This document shows, one piece after another, positions 1 through 8,834 of a stretch of 64,000 nucleotides of DNA. Source of the stretch: Azospirillum melinis (GTDB lineage Bacteria; Pseudomonadota; Alphaproteobacteria; Azospirillales; Azospirillaceae); NCBI RefSeq assembly GCF_013340935.1, contig NZ_WHOS01000011.1, forward strand, positions 107,253 through 171,252. The letters run 5' to 3'. Position numbers and translations under genes: made by a program. How positions within the stretch are numbered: position 1 is the stretch's first letter; the number at the start of each line of letters is the position of its first letter. The notes beneath the pieces are model-generated. The model did no database searches, was not told the DNA's origin, and saw only the letters and a program-made list of their open reading frames with translations.

Positions 1-459
1 CGACGATTGCCGCCGGTTCCACGCCGTCTTCTCCCGACACCGTCACACGTCTTTCGCCGAACCTTCCGACGCATGCGCGGCCGATGCGCGCATGGGTTGA
101 ACAGGTGCGCTCGGCGCACCCACACCGGCCGCAGGACCTAGGTCCTATGGCTGAGGCCAGCTTCACCGCGGGCTTTCCGGCTATGGAGCCTGAGTGCCTG
201 GAAAGCTCCAAGTGGAGCATTACATTCAAAAATGACTCGTTCGGGGGTCGCCGCGTCGCGAGACGGACCTCTCCCGGCCTTCACAGGACCGTTCCTTACA
301 CCAGACCGCTGGCTTCTATCGCTGAGTGGGGAGGCTGCGGACCCTGCGCGGTCCGCGTCTTCCCTGGAGTGCCCCTTGGATCGCGGCATGCGCCGCGCCC
401 TGCCGCCGCAGCCACCGGCGGCCCCCCGGCGCATCGGACCAGATAAGACGGAGCGACGA
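1..459. other. Non-coding leader before prkA
   Basis: No convincing gene is seen in this stretch. Open frames here have no ribosome-binding site and resemble no family I know. It probably holds the promoter of the prkA operon. It contains a perfect palindrome at 133-146 and a shorter inverted repeat GCTCC-AAGT-GGAGC at 205-218, just before an AT-richer patch at 219-236. I looked for a sigma-54 promoter, because prkA depends on sigma-54 in some bacteria, and found no good match. Confidence 0.5.
133..146. promoter_or_regulatory. 14-bp perfect palindrome upstream of prkA
   Basis: AGGACCTAGGTCCT is its own reverse complement over all 14 bases. It lies about 310 bases before the prkA start. Such a site could bind a dimeric regulator of the prkA operon. 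The role is inferred from symmetry and place only. Confidence 0.35.
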
Positions 460-2406
460 ATGTTCCCGGCCGACGAACTGTTCACGCGCTACACGCAGAA
501 TTACGAGACCCGCCGCGAGACCGAGATGTCCCTGATGGACTATCTCCAGCTGTGCCGCGACGACCCGATGTCCTACGCCTCGGCCTCCGAACGCATCCTG
601 GCCGCCATCGGCGAACCGGAGGTGGTCGACACGGCCCGCGACCCGCGGTTGGGCCGCATCTTCATGAACCGGACCATCAAGGTCTATCCCGCCTTCTCCG
701 AGTTCTACGGCATGGAAGAGACGATCGAACGGATCGTCGGCTTCTTCCGGCACGCAGCGCAAGGGCTGGAGGAGCGCAAGCAGATCCTCTACCTGCTGGG
801 CCCGGTCGGCGGCGGCAAGTCGTCGCTGGCGGAGCGGCTGAAGTCGCTGGTGGAGAAATGCCCGATCTATGTGCTGAAGGCCGGCAAGGAGATCAGCCCG
901 ACCTTCGAAAGCCCGCTCGGCCTGTTCAACCCAGACGAGATCGGCGACGAGCTTGAGGAGCGCTTCGGCATCCCCAAGCGCCGCCTGACCGGGCTGATGA
1001 GCCCGTGGGCGGTCAAGCGCCTCGACGAGTTCGGCGGCGACATCAACCGATTCAAGGTGGTGAAGCTCCACCCCAGCAAGCTGCGCCAGATCGGCGTCAC
1101 CAAGACCGAGCCGGGCGACGAGAACAACCAGGACATCTCCTCGCTGGTCGGCAAGGTCGACATCCGCAAGCTGGAGATCTACAGCCAGAACGATCCCGAC
1201 GCCTACAGCTTCTCCGGCGGCCTGAACCGGGCGACCCAGGGCATGCTCGAATTCGTCGAGATGTTCAAGGCCCCGATCAAGATGCTGCACCCGCTGCTGA
1301 CCGCGACGCAGGAGGGCAACTATGTCGGCTCGGAGAACATCGGCGCCATTCCCTTCCAGGGCGTGATCCTGGCCCACTCCAACGAGGCGGAGTGGCAGAC
1401 CTTCAAGAACAACAAGAACAACGAAGCCTTCATCGACCGCATCTGCGTGATCAAGGTCCCCTACTGCCTGCGGGTGGCGGAGGAGCAGAAGATCTACGAG
1501 AAGCTGGTCAACGGCTCCGATCTGTCGACCGCGCCCTGCGCGCCGGCGACGCTGGAGATGCTGGCGCGCTTCTCGGTTCTGTCGCGCCTGCGCGAGCATC
1601 CGAACAGCAGCGTCTACAGCAAGATGCGGGTCTATGACGGCGAGAGCGTCAAGGAGACCGATCCCAAGGCCAAGTCGATGCAGGAGTATAAGGACCAGGG
1701 CGGCGTCGACGAGGGCATGGGCGGCATCTCCACCCGCTTCGCCTTCAAGGTGCTCGCCTCGACCTTCAACTACGACTCGACCGAGATTTCGGCCGATCCG
1801 GTGCATCTGATGTATGTGCTGGAGCAGGCGATCCGCCGCGAACAGTTCCCGGAGGAGACGGAAAAGAAATACGTCGAGTTCATCAAGGCCGAACTCGCCC
1901 CGCGCTACGCCGAGTTCATCGGCAACGAGATCCAGAAGGCCTATCTGGAATCCTACTCCGACTACGGCCAGAACCTGTTCGACCGTTATGTCGATTATGC
2001 CGATGCCTGGATCGAGGATCAGGACTTCAAGGATCCCGACACCGGCCAGCTGATGAACCGCGAGCTGCTGAACCAGGAGCTGACCAAGATCGAGAAGCCG
2101 GCGGGCATCGCCAACCCGAAGGACTTCCGCAACGAGGTCGTGAAGTTCGCCCTGCGCGCCCGGGCGGCCAATTCCGGCCGCAACCCGTCCTGGACCTCTT
2201 ACGAGAAGATCCGCGAGGTGATCGAGAAGCGGATGTTCAGCCAGGTCGAGGATCTGCTGCCGGTGATCAGCTTCGGCTCGAAGAAGGACGGCGACACCGA
2301 GAAGAAGCACACCGAGTTCGTCTCGCGCATGATGACCCGCGGCTACACCGAGCGGCAGGTCCGCCGGCTGGTCGAGTGGTACATGCGGGTGAAGCAGGCG
2401 GGCTGA
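460..2406 (+). CDS. prkA: PrkA family serine protein kinase
   Basis: 648-residue protein of the PrkA/YeaG family, cytosolic AAA+-type ATPases with a C-terminal kinase-like domain. E. coli YeaG (644 aa) acts in nitrogen-starvation and stress responses. The P-loop GPVGGGKSS lies at residues 114-122, in the AAA_PrkA domain that fills the N-terminal half; the kinase-like PrkA domain follows. The open frame extends upstream to 232, but ATG 460 was chosen because GGAGCGACGA precedes it and the protein then matches family length and the usual family N-terminus. It is followed by yeaH and spoVR on the same strand, the standard partners. Substrates are not known here. Confidence 0.95.
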   Translation: MFPADELFTRYTQNYETRRETEMSLMDYLQLCRDDPMSYASASERILAAIGEPEVVDTARDPRLGRIFMNRTIKVYPAFSEFYGMEETIERIVGFFRHAAQGLEERKQILYLLGPVGGGKSSLAERLKSLVEKCPIYVLKAGKEISPTFESPLGLFNPDEIGDELEERFGIPKRRLTGLMSPWAVKRLDEFGGDINRFKVVKLHPSKLRQIGVTKTEPGDENNQDISSLVGKVDIRKLEIYSQNDPDAYSFSGGLNRATQGMLEFVEMFKAPIKMLHPLLTATQEGNYVGSENIGAIPFQGVILAHSNEAEWQTFKNNKNNEAFIDRICVIKVPYCLRVAEEQKIYEKLVNGSDLSTAPCAPATLEMLARFSVLSRLREHPNSSVYSKMRVYDGESVKETDPKAKSMQEYKDQGGVDEGMGGISTRFAFKVLASTFNYDSTEISADPVHLMYVLEQAIRREQFPEETEKKYVEFIKAELAPRYAEFIGNEIQKAYLESYSDYGQNLFDRYVDYADAWIEDQDFKDPDTGQLMNRELLNQELTKIEKPAGIANPKDFRNEVVKFALRARAANSGRNPSWTSYEKIREVIEKRMFSQVEDLLPVISFGSKKDGDTEKKHTEFVSRMMTRGYTERQVRRLVEWYMRVKQAG

Positions 2407-2446
2407 GGCCGGCGGGTCGGGACAGCTGGACCGAGGGGACGCTTAA

Positions 2447-2483
2447 TTGCCGCGGGGCGGGGTGTTGCAACGCCCCGCGGCAA
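2447..2483 (+). other. Intercistronic stem-loop between prkA and yeaH
   Basis: TTGCCGCGGGGCG (2447-2459) pairs perfectly with CGCCCCGCGGCAA (2471-2483) around an 11-base loop. There is no T-tract, so it is not a classical terminator. In an operon it could protect the 3' end of prkA mRNA or lower yeaH-spoVR expression relative to prkA. Confidence 0.6.
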
Positions 2484-2554
2484 CCCCACTGTCATAGAAA
2501 GCTGTCAGGATCCTAAGGCCGCGTGACGAAACGGGTGGGAGGGCCAGCCCCTTG

Positions 2555-3847
2555 ATGAACATCATCGACCGTCGCCTGAACCCGCAGGGCAAGAGCCTGG
2601 CCAACCGCCAGCGTTTCCTGCGCCGTGCCAAGGAACAGGTGGTCAAGGCGGTCCGCGACGCCTCGGGAAAACGGGGCATCCAGGATATCGAGAACGGCGA
2701 GAAGGTGACGATCGCCGCCGGCGGCGTGCGCGAACCGTCCTTCCACCGCGCCAGCCAGGGCGGGGTGCGCGACTATGTCGTGCCCGGCAACAAGGAATAT
2801 GTGGAAGGCGACACCATCCAGCGCCCGGACGGCGGCGGTGGCGGCCGCGGCAGCGAGGGCAGCGCCGACGGCGAGGGCGAGGACGAGTTCCGCTTCGTCC
2901 TGTCGCGCGACGAGTTCCTCGACATCTTCCTGGAGGATCTGGAGCTTCCCGATCTGGTGAAGCAGAAGGTCAAGCAGTCGGAATCGCACACGCTGACGCG
3001 GGCCGGCTATTCGGTGTCGGGGTCGCCCGCCAACCTGAACCTGGTCCGCACCATGCGGAACAGCCTGTCGCGCCGCATCGCTCTGAAACGCCCGAAGCGC
3101 GACGAGATCCGCGAACTGGAGGAGATGCTGCGCGAGGCCGAGGAGGCCGGCGAGGACGCGACGCAGATCCAGGCGCTGCGCGAACAGCTGGAACACATCG
3201 TCCTGCGTTCCCGCCGCATTCCCTTCATCGACCCGATCGATGTCCGCTACAACCGGTTCGAATCGGTGCCGAAGCCGATCGCCCAGGCGGTGATGTTCTG
3301 CCTGATGGACGTGTCCGGCTCGATGACCGAGCACATGAAGGATTTGGCCAAGCGCTTCTTCATGCTGCTGTACCTGTTCCTGCGGCGGCGCTACCGCTCG
3401 GTCGACATCGTCTTCATCCGTCACACCCACGAGGCCAAGGAGGTGGACGAGGAAACCTTCTTCTATTCCACCGAGACTGGCGGCACCGTGGTGTCGACGG
3501 CGCTTGAGGAGATGCAGAAGGTGGTGCAGGAGCGCTACCCGGACAGCGAATGGAACATCTACGCCGCCCAGGCGTCGGACGGCGACAACATGTCCTCGGA
3601 CAATGCCAAGTCGGCGACCCTGCTGCGCGATGTCATCCTGCCGATGTGCCAGTATTTCGCCTACATCGAGGTGGCGGCGGAACACAATATGGGCCTGTCG
3701 GCGCTGGGCCGCGAAACCGAGCTGTGGCGCACCTACAAGCAGGTGCAAAGCCCGGAACGCCCGCTGGCCATGCGCCGCGTCCGCTCCCGCCGGGAGATCT
3801 TCCCGGTCTTCCGCGAGCTGTTCGCCCGCGAGAAGGCGGGAGCGTAA
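2555..3847 (+). CDS. yeaH: YeaH/YhbH family (DUF444) protein
   Basis: 430 aa. The N-terminus (IDRRLNPQGKSLANRQRFLRR) is typical of DUF444 proteins, which are co-expressed with PrkA and SpoVR in stress responses and sporulation. A von Willebrand A-like MIDAS motif DVSGS lies at residues 252-256, suggesting metal-dependent protein binding. A glycine- and glutamate-rich linker (about residues 90-110) separates the N-terminal part from the vWA part. TTG at 2552 directly precedes the ATG chosen here and cannot be excluded. GGTGGGAGGG at 2534-2543 is the ribosome-binding site. Molecular function is not known; the three-gene context is the best clue. Confidence 0.92.
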   Translation: MNIIDRRLNPQGKSLANRQRFLRRAKEQVVKAVRDASGKRGIQDIENGEKVTIAAGGVREPSFHRASQGGVRDYVVPGNKEYVEGDTIQRPDGGGGGRGSEGSADGEGEDEFRFVLSRDEFLDIFLEDLELPDLVKQKVKQSESHTLTRAGYSVSGSPANLNLVRTMRNSLSRRIALKRPKRDEIRELEEMLREAEEAGEDATQIQALREQLEHIVLRSRRIPFIDPIDVRYNRFESVPKPIAQAVMFCLMDVSGSMTEHMKDLAKRFFMLLYLFLRRRYRSVDIVFIRHTHEAKEVDEETFFYSTETGGTVVSTALEEMQKVVQERYPDSEWNIYAAQASDGDNMSSDNAKSATLLRDVILPMCQYFAYIEVAAEHNMGLSALGRETELWRTYKQVQSPERPLAMRRVRSRREIFPVFRELFAREKAGA

Positions 3848-3926
3848 GGGAAGCCTGAGGGGATAAAGGGAAATCACCGCCCTCATCCCCTGCGGGGGGC
3901 AGAGGGGCGGCAGGGGGAGATCGAGA

Positions 3927-5480
3927 ATGACCGCTGTGATCACCAGACCCGAGGCGCTGCTGTATGACGGCGTCGAGTGGGATTACGACAAGATCAAGCG
4001 CGTCTATGACGCCATCGAGCACATCGCGCTGAAGGAGATGGGCCTCGACGTCTATCCCAATCAGATCGAGGTCATCACCGCCGAGCAGATGCTCGATGCC
4101 TATTCGTCCATCGGCATGCCGCTGATGTACAAGCACTGGTCCTTCGGCAAGCATTTCGCCCGCGACGAGATGATGTACCGCAAGGGCTATCGCGGCCTGG
4201 CCTACGAGATCGTCATCAATTCCAGCCCCTGCATCAGCTACATCATGGAAGAAAACACCATGACGATGCAGACGCTGGTGATCGCCCACGCCGCCTTCGG
4301 CCATAATCATTTCTTCAAGAACAACCAGCTGTTCCAGCAATGGACCGATGCCCAGGGCATCCTCGACTATCTGGAATTCGCCAAGACCTACATCGCCCAT
4401 TGCGAGGAACGCTACGGCCATGCGGCAGTGGAGCGGGTGCTGGACGCCGCCCATGCGCTGATGAGCCAGGGCGTGCACAAATATCCGAAGAAGCGGTCCG
4501 ATCTGCGGACCGAGCAGCGGCGCGAGCGCGAGCGGCAGGAATATCAGGACCAGACCTTCAACGACCTGTGGCGCACGGTGCCCAAAACCGCCGCCGGCCC
4601 GCGCCCGGCCAAGTCGGTGTCGGAGCGCAAGAAGCTGCTGGGCCTGCCGGAAGAGAACATCCTCTATTTCCTGGAGAAGAAGGCGCCGCGGCTTGAGCAC
4701 TGGCAGCGCGAGCTTCTGCGCATCGTCCGCCACATCTCGCAGTATTTCTATCCGCAGAAACAGACCAAGGTGATGAACGAGGGCTGCGCCACCTACGTCC
4801 ATTACCAGATCATGAGCCGCCTGCATGAGACCGGCCAGATCAGCGAAGGCGCGTTCCTGGAGTTCCTGCATTCGCACACGTCCGTCGTGTTCCAGCCGGA
4901 ATTCGACGACAAGCGTTTCTCCGGCCTGAACCCCTACGCGCTGGGCTTCGCGATGATGCAGGACATCGCCCGCATCGCCGAAAAGCCGACCGACGAGGAC
5001 CGCCAGTGGTTCCCCGACCTCGCCGGCCGCGGCGACGGCATGGCGGCGGTGCGCGAGGCCTGGGCCAATTTCCGCGACGAGAGCTTCGTGCTGCAATATC
5101 TCAGCCCGCATTTGATGCGGAAGCTGAAGCTGTTCAGCGTGCGCGACGACGCCGAAGACCCTTATCTGCTGGTCGATCACATCCACAACGAGCGCGGATA
5201 CCGCGACATCCGCAAGAAGCTGGCCCGCCAGTACGACCTGGGCTATCTGGAGCCGGACATCCAGATCGTCGACGTCGATCTCGCCGGCGACCGCAAGCTG
5301 ATCCTGCAGCACCGTGTCACCAACGGCGTGTTGCTCGACGAGAGCGACGCCAAGGCGGTGCTGCGCCACATCGCCAATCTGTGGGGCTACGAGGTGCAGC
5401 TGATCGAGGTGTCGGCGATCTCCGAGGCGATCCTGAAGGAGCACGCCGTCACCGCGCCCAGCGGGATCGGCGTGGGGTGA
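3927..5480 (+). CDS. spoVR: SpoVR family protein
   Basis: 517 aa, the usual length for SpoVR/YcgB. Recognised from the conserved N-terminal region (LLYDGVEWDYDKI), the MYRKGYRGLAYEIVI stretch and the HAAFGHNHFF histidine cluster. Several conserved His and Glu residues suggest a metal site, but no reaction is established for the family. In Bacillus SpoVR affects spore cortex; in Gram-negative non-sporulating bacteria the gene travels with prkA and yeaH as a stress module, as here. It starts 79 bases after yeaH with GGGGGAGATC before the ATG. Confidence 0.93.
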   Translation: MTAVITRPEALLYDGVEWDYDKIKRVYDAIEHIALKEMGLDVYPNQIEVITAEQMLDAYSSIGMPLMYKHWSFGKHFARDEMMYRKGYRGLAYEIVINSSPCISYIMEENTMTMQTLVIAHAAFGHNHFFKNNQLFQQWTDAQGILDYLEFAKTYIAHCEERYGHAAVERVLDAAHALMSQGVHKYPKKRSDLRTEQRRERERQEYQDQTFNDLWRTVPKTAAGPRPAKSVSERKKLLGLPEENILYFLEKKAPRLEHWQRELLRIVRHISQYFYPQKQTKVMNEGCATYVHYQIMSRLHETGQISEGAFLEFLHSHTSVVFQPEFDDKRFSGLNPYALGFAMMQDIARIAEKPTDEDRQWFPDLAGRGDGMAAVREAWANFRDESFVLQYLSPHLMRKLKLFSVRDDAEDPYLLVDHIHNERGYRDIRKKLARQYDLGYLEPDIQIVDVDLAGDRKLILQHRVTNGVLLDESDAKAVLRHIANLWGYEVQLIEVSAISEAILKEHAVTAPSGIGVG

Positions 5481-5491
5481 TGCCTTGCCCT

Positions 5492-5527
5492 CTCCCCCGG
5501 CCGCCGTACGGACGGGCCGGGGAGGGG
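5492..5527. repeat. CTCCCCC/GGGGAG palindromic intergenic repeat
   Basis: CTCCCCCGGCC at 5492-5502 pairs, with one bulge, with GGCCGGGGAG at 5515-5524. It follows the spoVR stop. Similar CTCCCCC...GGGGGAG hairpins occur at 17088-17109 and 56666-56694, so this may be a dispersed palindrome family as well as a transcription-stopping hairpin. Confidence 0.45.
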
Positions 5528-5607
5528 GTGCCTCATGGCTCCGGCGGACGCGACCTTTGCATCCGGCTCCGCTACACTTCCGGCCGATGGAGCGGCAGGA
5601 GGGGGCG

Positions 5608-6495
5608 ATGGCTGACGATCTGCTGGGTGGAGAAGGACCGGTCGGGCTGGTGAAGGCGCGGCACGGCCTGATGATGTACCGGCGGACCGACAGCGTCGTC
5701 GGGCGTTCGCTCGGCTATTACGGCGAATATTTCGAGCAGGAGGTCGCACTGTTCCGCCAGTGCGTCCGGGGCGGCGACCGGGTGGTCGACGTCGGCGCCA
5801 ACATCGGCGCCCACACGGTGGCGCTGGCGCGGCTGGTCGGCCCCGCCGGCCGGGTGCTGGCTCTGGAGCCGGTCGATGCCAACCACCGGCTGCTCTGCGG
5901 AAATCTGGCGCTGAACGGGCTGGACTGGGCCGACGGCTTGCTGGCCGCTGCCGGGGCTGCCGATGGCATGCTGCATCTCGCCGCGGTGGCGATGGACACG
6001 GACGGCAATTTCGGCGCGCTGTCCCTTGACGAACTGGCCGGCGACCGGCCAGTGCCGGTGCATCGCCTGGACGGGCTGTGCCGTGAGGGGGCGGGCCGCA
6101 TCCGCCTGATCAAGATCGATGTCGAAGGCATGGAAGCGGAGGTTCTGGAGGGCGCGCGCGGCCTGATCGCCCGCGACCGGCCAGTCCTGTATGTGGAGAA
6201 CGACCGTCCCGACCGGTCGGCCGCCCTGATCCGCCTGCTCGGCGAGCTGGGCTATGCCTGCTACTGGTATCTGCCGGCCTTCCACAATCCCGCCAATTTC
6301 GCCGGCCGGTCGGAAGCGATCTTCGGCTATGGGCTGGTCGACAACGGGACGGAGATCCACGGGCTCGGCATGGGGATCAACCTGTTCTGCCTGCCGGCGG
6401 AAGCGGGTGCGCGGATCAACGGCCTGCTGCCGGTCGCCGGTCCGGACGAACATCCGCTGGTGCGTGGCCACAACGGGCGCTTCATCGGTGGCTGA
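5608..6495 (+). CDS. FkbM family SAM-dependent methyltransferase
   Basis: 295 aa. The SAM-binding motif I DVGANIGAHT is at residues 61-70, followed by LEPVDANHRLL (motif II with the ribose-binding acidic residue) and IKIDVEGMEAEVLEGA, the hallmark of FkbM-type O-methyltransferases. Family members methylate hydroxyls of sugars or polyketides; the substrate here is unknown. Longer starts exist upstream, but ATG 5608 sits behind AGGAGGGGGC. No neighbouring biosynthetic cluster suggests a substrate. It converges with the PilZ-type gene on the other strand. Confidence 0.85.
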   Translation: MADDLLGGEGPVGLVKARHGLMMYRRTDSVVGRSLGYYGEYFEQEVALFRQCVRGGDRVVDVGANIGAHTVALARLVGPAGRVLALEPVDANHRLLCGNLALNGLDWADGLLAAAGAADGMLHLAAVAMDTDGNFGALSLDELAGDRPVPVHRLDGLCREGAGRIRLIKIDVEGMEAEVLEGARGLIARDRPVLYVENDRPDRSAALIRLLGELGYACYWYLPAFHNPANFAGRSEAIFGYGLVDNGTEIHGLGMGINLFCLPAEAGARINGLLPVAGPDEHPLVRGHNGRFIGG

Positions 6496-6525
6496 CGGCG
6501 CGGTGCGGGCCTGAGGACGGCCGCA

Positions 6526-7377
6526 TCAGCGCTCCGGTTCGGGCTTGATGCCGGCTTCCTTCATGGCGTGCATCAGGTCCAGCATCACGGTGCTGATGTC
6601 GGGGAAGGACAGGGCCACCGCGTGGCGGTCGGGGTCGAGGCGCACCACATGGGCGATCTGCCGGCCGCCGACCCGATGGCCGGCCTTGTCCGGGCCGGCA
6701 GTTTCCGGGATGTCCGGGCAATGCAGGTCCAGCCGCAGCTTGCCGCCGACGGCATGGGCGAACTCCTCCGGCGGCAGATCGACCAGCAGGCCACGGGTCG
6801 ACCAGTTGATCGTGGTGCCGCGCCGGCCCTCCGCCTCCACCGTCAGGACCGGATCGGCATAGCGGATGGCACGGCGGCGTTCGATCCCGTTCGGCGGCTT
6901 GGCGCCGACATCGTGCTGGTCGAGCTTGCGTTTGGCTGCCTGCTTGGTGCGCTCGTCCACCCCGTCCTTGCTGGTCATCAGCGTCGCCTGCACGCGCCGT
7001 TCGACGCCGTGGCGGAACTCGTCGTCGGCACCCAAGCGCAGGGCCTTGGCGAAATGGTCCTTGGCCTGGGTCAGCAGCGCGTTGCGCCCCTTTTCGTCGC
7101 CGCGATGACCGCAGCGTTCGGCCTGGACCAGCAGCGAATCGACGCTGCGCTGGTAGGCGCCGCGCTGGTAGACGCGGGACAGCTCGCGGAACTCGGCGGC
7201 GCGCAGGCTGGGGAATTCCCGGGTCTTCAGCAGCCCGGCCAGCCCCTCCGCCAGCGCGTCGACATGGGCGGGATCGCCGGTTTCCGCCTCCCGGCGCAGG
7301 ATCCGGGCCGCCTCCTCTGCCTTGCGAAGCAGCTGATCTTCCAGTTTACGGCGTTGGTCGGCGTCCATCACGGGCAT
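6526..7377 (-). CDS. PilZ-like domain protein
   Basis: 283 aa. The C-terminal third has a c-di-GMP-binding signature of PilZ domains: an Arg cluster (RRRAIRY) followed by NWSTRGLLVD, the [D/N]xSxxG box. The N-terminal ~170 residues are charged and helical (EFRELSRVYQRGAYQRSVDS, then TPR-like KDHFAKALRLG) and may form a protein-interaction helix bundle. The start at 7377 was chosen because GGAGGG lies five bases before it; the open frame continues to 7419. A role as c-di-GMP effector in motility or surface attachment is inferred. No partner genes adjoin it. Confidence 0.72.
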   Translation of the reverse strand: MPVMDADQRRKLEDQLLRKAEEAARILRREAETGDPAHVDALAEGLAGLLKTREFPSLRAAEFRELSRVYQRGAYQRSVDSLLVQAERCGHRGDEKGRNALLTQAKDHFAKALRLGADDEFRHGVERRVQATLMTSKDGVDERTKQAAKRKLDQHDVGAKPPNGIERRRAIRYADPVLTVEAEGRRGTTINWSTRGLLVDLPPEEFAHAVGGKLRLDLHCPDIPETAGPDKAGHRVGGRQIAHVVRLDPDRHAVALSFPDISTVMLDLMHAMKEAGIKPEPER

Positions 7378-7564
7378 GGCGCGGCCCTCCACACGGGCGG
7401 TCGCATCAGGATAGCCCAACTCGTGGGGTGCGTCAGCGGCCGGCTATGGTTAATGGGACAGTTGAGGGGCGCCCCACTAGGATCGGACCGGATTTTCATT
7501 TGCCGGCCGACGGCCTTCTTATCTGTGATGACAAACGGAAACGGCGGCGGGGAGCGGACGGGTG

Positions 7565-8662
7565 ATGGGTAAGGACAGGAACGGGGCGGCCGGGGCGGAT
7601 CCCGAATTGGCGGTGCTGACCGCGGCGCTCGCCGGCCTGCTGGAGGAGGACAGCGCAAGCCCGGCCCCGGCCTCCACGGCGCTCGTCGCCATCGCCATCG
7701 CCCGCGGCCGGGGCGCCGATGCGGAACCGGTGCGGACGCTGATCCTGCGCCGGCGGGCGACGCGCAGCGGGGCGGCGGGCAAGGATTTGGCCGACCGGCG
7801 TGCCCTGGTCTACAGCCTGACCAAGACGATCCTTGCCGCCGCGGTTCTGCGGCTGGTCGCCCGTGGCGTGGTCGAACTGGATGGGCCGGCGGAGCGCTGG
7901 CTGCCGGAACTGGCCGGACGGCCGGGATCGGTCACCGTGGCGCAGATCCTGACCCACCGCGCCGGACTGCCGGATTATGGCGGACAGGCCGACTATCACG
8001 CCGCCGTCGCCGCTGGTGCGGCGCCCTGGAGCGGCGACGGGTTCCTGGCCCGCTGCGGACTGGAGGGGCCGCCGGTCGGCAGCTTCGCCTATTCCAACAT
8101 CGGCTATCTGCTGATCGGCCGGCTGCTGGAGCGGACGGGCGGCGCTCCGCTGGCGGAGGTTCTGGCGCGCGAGGTCTTCGCGCCGCTCGGCCTCGCCAGC
8201 GCGTCGCTGCTGCGTGACCGCACCGACCTCGACGGGCTGTTCTTCGGGCCGAGCCCGGCCTTCGGCGGGGCTGCGGTGGCGGAGGCCTATCATCCCGGCT
8301 GGGTGTCGCATGGGGTGGCGGCGATGACGGCGGCGGACGCCTGCCGCCTCATTCATGGTTTGACCGAGGAGTATCTGCCGGGCCCGTTGCTGCGGCGCAT
8401 GCGCGATGGGTTGCCGGTCGGCGGGCCGATGGGCGGGCGTCCGTGGGTCGAGCCATCCTATGGGCTGGGGATGATGGTGGAGCTGGACCCGGCGGCCGGT
8501 CCCTACTGGGGCCACACCGGCGGCGGTCCGGGGGTGACGCCGGCGGCCTACCACGCGCCGGGGCCGGTCCCGGTCTCCGTCGCCGTCTTCCTGGATGGCG
8601 AGGATGGGAACCTCGCCGAATGGATGGCGGTGGAGGTGCTGCACCGGCTGCGCAGTCGATAA
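7565..8662 (+). CDS. Beta-lactamase/class C family serine hydrolase
   Basis: 365 aa. It has the three active-site motifs of the penicillin-binding-like serine hydrolase family: S84-LTK with the nucleophile and general base, Y176-SN, and HTGG at 317-320 in place of KTG. This set is typical of esterases and D-aminopeptidase or EstB-like enzymes rather than true AmpC beta-lactamases, so antibiotic hydrolysis should not be assumed. There is no signal peptide, which suggests a cytosolic enzyme. GTG at 7562 is an alternative start. It is divergent from the PilZ-type gene and 172 bases before the acyl-CoA ligase gene. Confidence 0.8.
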   Translation: MGKDRNGAAGADPELAVLTAALAGLLEEDSASPAPASTALVAIAIARGRGADAEPVRTLILRRRATRSGAAGKDLADRRALVYSLTKTILAAAVLRLVARGVVELDGPAERWLPELAGRPGSVTVAQILTHRAGLPDYGGQADYHAAVAAGAAPWSGDGFLARCGLEGPPVGSFAYSNIGYLLIGRLLERTGGAPLAEVLAREVFAPLGLASASLLRDRTDLDGLFFGPSPAFGGAAVAEAYHPGWVSHGVAAMTAADACRLIHGLTEEYLPGPLLRRMRDGLPVGGPMGGRPWVEPSYGLGMMVELDPAAGPYWGHTGGGPGVTPAAYHAPGPVPVSVAVFLDGEDGNLAEWMAVEVLHRLRSR

Positions 8663-8834
8663 GGGAGCGCGCTACATCCCCCGATTGTTCATGCCGTGCT
8701 TGTTCATGGGTGTCGCGATCCCATCTCCTCTCCAGGGGACAATTTCCCACTTCCCGGCGTAGGCTTGGGGGAGAAGACGGTGCCGGACGAAACCGGCAAC
8801 CGGGAGCAAGAACCAATGGGGGAGGAACCGCGCG

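Noticed and set aside
1..459. Sigma-54 promoter of prkA
   Set aside because: GG-N10-GC spacing occurs once by chance near 92, but the -12 region and the CAC of the -24 region do not match the consensus.
316..2310. 664-codon open frame antisense to prkA
   Set aside because: It lies wholly opposite a well-supported family gene, its composition is Leu/Arg/Asp-His-rich as expected from reading the opposite strand of GC-rich codons, and it has no recognisable motif.
7565..8662. True beta-lactamase
   Set aside because: The SxxK, YSN and HTGG set and the lack of a signal peptide fit esterase/peptidase members of the fold better than AmpC.
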